Of a stretch of DNA of 6,240 bases, positions 4,370-6,240 are shown piece after piece. The DNA comes from an uncultured bacterium (GTDB lineage Bacteria; Actinomycetota; Actinomycetes; S36-B12): contig CAIVQM010000386.1 of NCBI GenBank assembly GCA_903908025.1, positions 1 through 6,240 on the forward strand. Direction: 5' to 3'. The position numbers were made by a program, and so were the translations under genes. Under the pieces are notes generated by a model. It worked only from the letters and a program-made list of their open reading frames with translations, ran no database searches and was not told the DNA's origin. The first letter of the stretch is position 1. Each line of letters opens with the position of its first letter.

Positions 4370-6240
4370 GTGCACACCATCGGGGGTCAGGGTGCGGCGG
4401 CTGGGACTGCCGATGCTGGAAACCCGATGGCCAAGATCGAGTGGCGATACCGGCTGCTGGCGGAGAACACGACCGTCGCCGTCATGGTCGTGTCCCCGAC
4501 GGGTGAACTGGCCTGGGCATCGCCGGCCCTCGAGCAGGTGCTCGGTTACTCGGCCGAGGAGGCCCTGCACCTCAATGGCGCGGAGCTCGTCTATCCGGGT
4601 GACATGGTGGCGGCCCGCGACGAGCTCCTGCGCGACCGGGATCGACAGGAGGGTGCCGAGCTGGAACTGCGGTTCCGGCACAAGAGCGGCGAATACCGGT
4701 GGATGGCTGCGCGTGCGAAGCCGCTGATCGATGACGACGGAAACGTGATTGGCCGAGTCGAGACCATCCGCGACATCCACGACCAGGTGGTGTCACGACA
4801 GCGGCTGCTGGCGGTGCAGGCGCAGCTTGCTGCCGGCAAGGAGCGGTTGGAGTTCGCGCTAGAGGCCAGCCGGCTGGGTACCTGGGACTGGGACGTGCGC
4901 ACCGGCGAGATGCACTTGAGCGACCGGTCACTGGAGATCCTCGGCCGGTTGCGAGGGGACCCGGAATCCGGCACCATCGACCGATCTCGAGCCCTGTGTC
5001 ATCCGGACGACCTCGCGAAGGCAGAGGCGGCGGTCATGCGCGTCGTGGAGGGACTGGAGTCCTCCTACGATCAGGAACTTCGCATGCGCCATTGCGATGG
5101 GCACTGGGTCTGGGTGCGTCACCGTGGGACGGTTGTCGAGTGGGGGCTCGATGGTGAGCCGACCCGCGTGGCAGGGACTCACGAAGATGTCACGGAGCGG
5201 CGCCTACAAGACTCCCAGCGCTTTGCAGATGCCGAGATGCTGCGCATCGTGCTCGCAAACACGCACCAGGCCGTTGCGAGGTATGACCCCGACGGACGGA
5301 TCAACTTCGTCAACGCCCAGCTGGTCGATGTTAGTGGCATTCCGGAGAGTCAGTGGATCGGCAGGACTCCGGTCGAGCTGCAGGTGGCCAATGCCGAACT
5401 CTGGCTCGAACATGTCCAGGCGGTGTTCGACACCGGGGCCTCGTCCGCCTTCCATTTCGAGGTGACCGAGGCCGACTCAACGACCTGGTTCGAAGCCACT
5501 CTCGTCCCGGAGTTCGATGCTGCCGGCTCGGTGGGTCACGTCATCACGAGCACCCGCGATGTGACCGTTCGGAAGCAGTCGGAGGATTCACTGCTGGTGC
5601 GGGCGACGCGTGATCCGTTGACCGGTCTGGCCAATCGTGCCGAGATGCACGACGAGATCGCCCGAGCGCAGGCGGCGGCCCGTCGGTCGGGGCGCTTCAC
5701 GGCGGTGCTGTTGATCGATATCGACCGGTTCAAGTCGGTGAACGACACCCTCGGACATGCCGTCGGCGACGAGCTCCTGATGGCGGCCGCATCGCGGATG
5801 CAGGAGCTGGTGCGCTCGAGCGACCTGCTTGCCCGACCAGGCGGTGACGAGTTCGTCGTGGTGATGCGCGAGCTGGAGGACCCGGACGAGGCTGCGCGGG
5901 GCGCTGCGCGCCTAGTGGAGCAGTTTCGTAGGCCGTTCGCCCACCGCGGTGGTGAGCTGTTCGCAACGATCAGCGTCGGCGTCACCGTTTCGGCCGGCAG
6001 CGGTGATGCCGAGGACCTGCTGCGCGAGGCCGATACCGCCTTGTACGGCGCGAAGGAGCAGGGCCGCGATCGTGCGCTGGCATTCGGCGACGGCATGCGC
6101 GCCGCGCTCTCGATGCGGGCGGGCATCGAGGTTCGGCTGGCCCAGGCCATCGAGCAGGACGAACTGGCAGTCTGGTACCAGCCGGAGATCGACCTCTCGA
6201 CGGGTTCGATCGTTGCGGTTGAGGCGCTGCTGCGCTGGCA
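4370..6240 (+). CDS. PAS-PAS-PAS-GGDEF-EAL cyclic-di-GMP signalling protein (3' end outside window)
   Basis: The first 623 codons are present without interruption. Domains in order: PAS 1 at about 25-140, PAS 2 at about 158-278 (Thr-Trp-Asp-Trp-Asp near 171, His-Pro-Asp-Asp at 211-214), PAS 3 at about 288-402, GGDEF at about 409-575, then the start of EAL. The cyclase half looks active: Asp-Pro-Leu-Thr-Gly-Leu-x-Asn-Arg at 415-423, Asp450-Ile-Asp-Arg-Phe-Lys, and Gly-Gly-Asp-Glu-Phe at 491-495. An inhibitory I-site (Arg482-x-x-Asp485) stands five residues before GGDEF, so product feedback is expected. Tyr-Gln-Pro at 603-605 and Glu-Ala-Leu-Leu-Arg-Trp at 618-623 show a phosphodiesterase domain beginning with an intact EAL motif; its catalytic state cannot be judged. 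No membrane segment or signal peptide is seen, so it is probably a cytosolic sensor reading ligands or redox through PAS. Start: GTG 4370 is placed right after a -10-like box; ATG 4427 with a weak GGAAA upstream would remove 19 low-complexity residues and is a real alternative. GTG 4343 is less likely. Confidence 0.92.
   Translation, partial: MHTIGGQGAAAGTADAGNPMAKIEWRYRLLAENTTVAVMVVSPTGELAWASPALEQVLGYSAEEALHLNGAELVYPGDMVAARDELLRDRDRQEGAELELRFRHKSGEYRWMAARAKPLIDDDGNVIGRVETIRDIHDQVVSRQRLLAVQAQLAAGKERLEFALEASRLGTWDWDVRTGEMHLSDRSLEILGRLRGDPESGTIDRSRALCHPDDLAKAEAAVMRVVEGLESSYDQELRMRHCDGHWVWVRHRGTVVEWGLDGEPTRVAGTHEDVTERRLQDSQRFADAEMLRIVLANTHQAVARYDPDGRINFVNAQLVDVSGIPESQWIGRTPVELQVANAELWLEHVQAVFDTGASSAFHFEVTEADSTTWFEATLVPEFDAAGSVGHVITSTRDVTVRKQSEDSLLVRATRDPLTGLANRAEMHDEIARAQAAARRSGRFTAVLLIDIDRFKSVNDTLGHAVGDELLMAAASRMQELVRSSDLLARPGGDEFVVVMRELEDPDEAARGAARLVEQFRRPFAHRGGELFATISVGVTVSAGSGDAEDLLREADTALYGAKEQGRDRALAFGDGMRAALSMRAGIEVRLAQAIEQDELAVWYQPEIDLSTGSIVAVEALLRW

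Noticed and set aside
4276..4506. Small plus-strand frame (76 codons) spanning the pdtaS / GGDEF-EAL gap
   Set aside because: It runs into the c-di-GMP gene in another frame, has no clear ribosome site and no recognisable product.
1..6240. Defence system, mobile element, CRISPR or RNA gene
   Set aside because: No transposase, integrase, repeat array, tRNA-like or rRNA-like sequence was found on either strand; gene content and composition look uniform and chromosomal.

Overview
The window is GC-rich (about two thirds G+C by eye) and almost fully coding. All five genes lie on the + strand with short gaps. The closest recognisable protein is a PdtaS-type histidine kinase, an actinobacterial hallmark. 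GTG starts and leaderless-looking promoters also fit a high-GC Actinomycetota chromosome; genus cannot be told. No RNA gene, insertion sequence, CRISPR array, integrase or origin is visible, and no stretch over 300 bases lacks a gene.

Left part (1-2735): a tightly packed operon. It opens with the C-terminal end of a YtcJ-like metal-dependent amidohydrolase, cut by the window edge. One base after its stop begins a fused urease gamma/beta subunit, and this overlaps by ATGA with a urease alpha-like subunit. Both urease-like genes have strong Shine-Dalgarno sites. The alpha-like protein keeps every nickel ligand and the main catalytic residues of urease. However, positions lining the substrate pocket and neighbouring signature motifs are changed, the beta part has lost its usual N-terminal strand motif, and a tail of about 50 residues follows it. 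No ureDEFG maturation gene follows. This is the best candidate for an uncharacterised system: a nickel amidohydrolase built on the urease scaffold, co-expressed with a second amidohydrolase, possibly acting on something other than, or in addition to, urea.

Right part (2736-6240): two signalling genes. A 58-base gap with a GC-rich hairpin separates the urease-like operon from a complete PdtaS-type sensor kinase (GAF, PAS, HisKA_2, HATPase). After a 106-base gap with overlapping inverted repeats comes a large cyclic-di-GMP enzyme (three PAS domains, an intact GGDEF domain with an inhibitory I-site, and the start of an EAL domain) that runs off the right edge. Mycobacterial PdtaS has been reported to sense c-di-GMP, so this adjacency suggests a local signal-producer/sensor pair. 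That link is inference.
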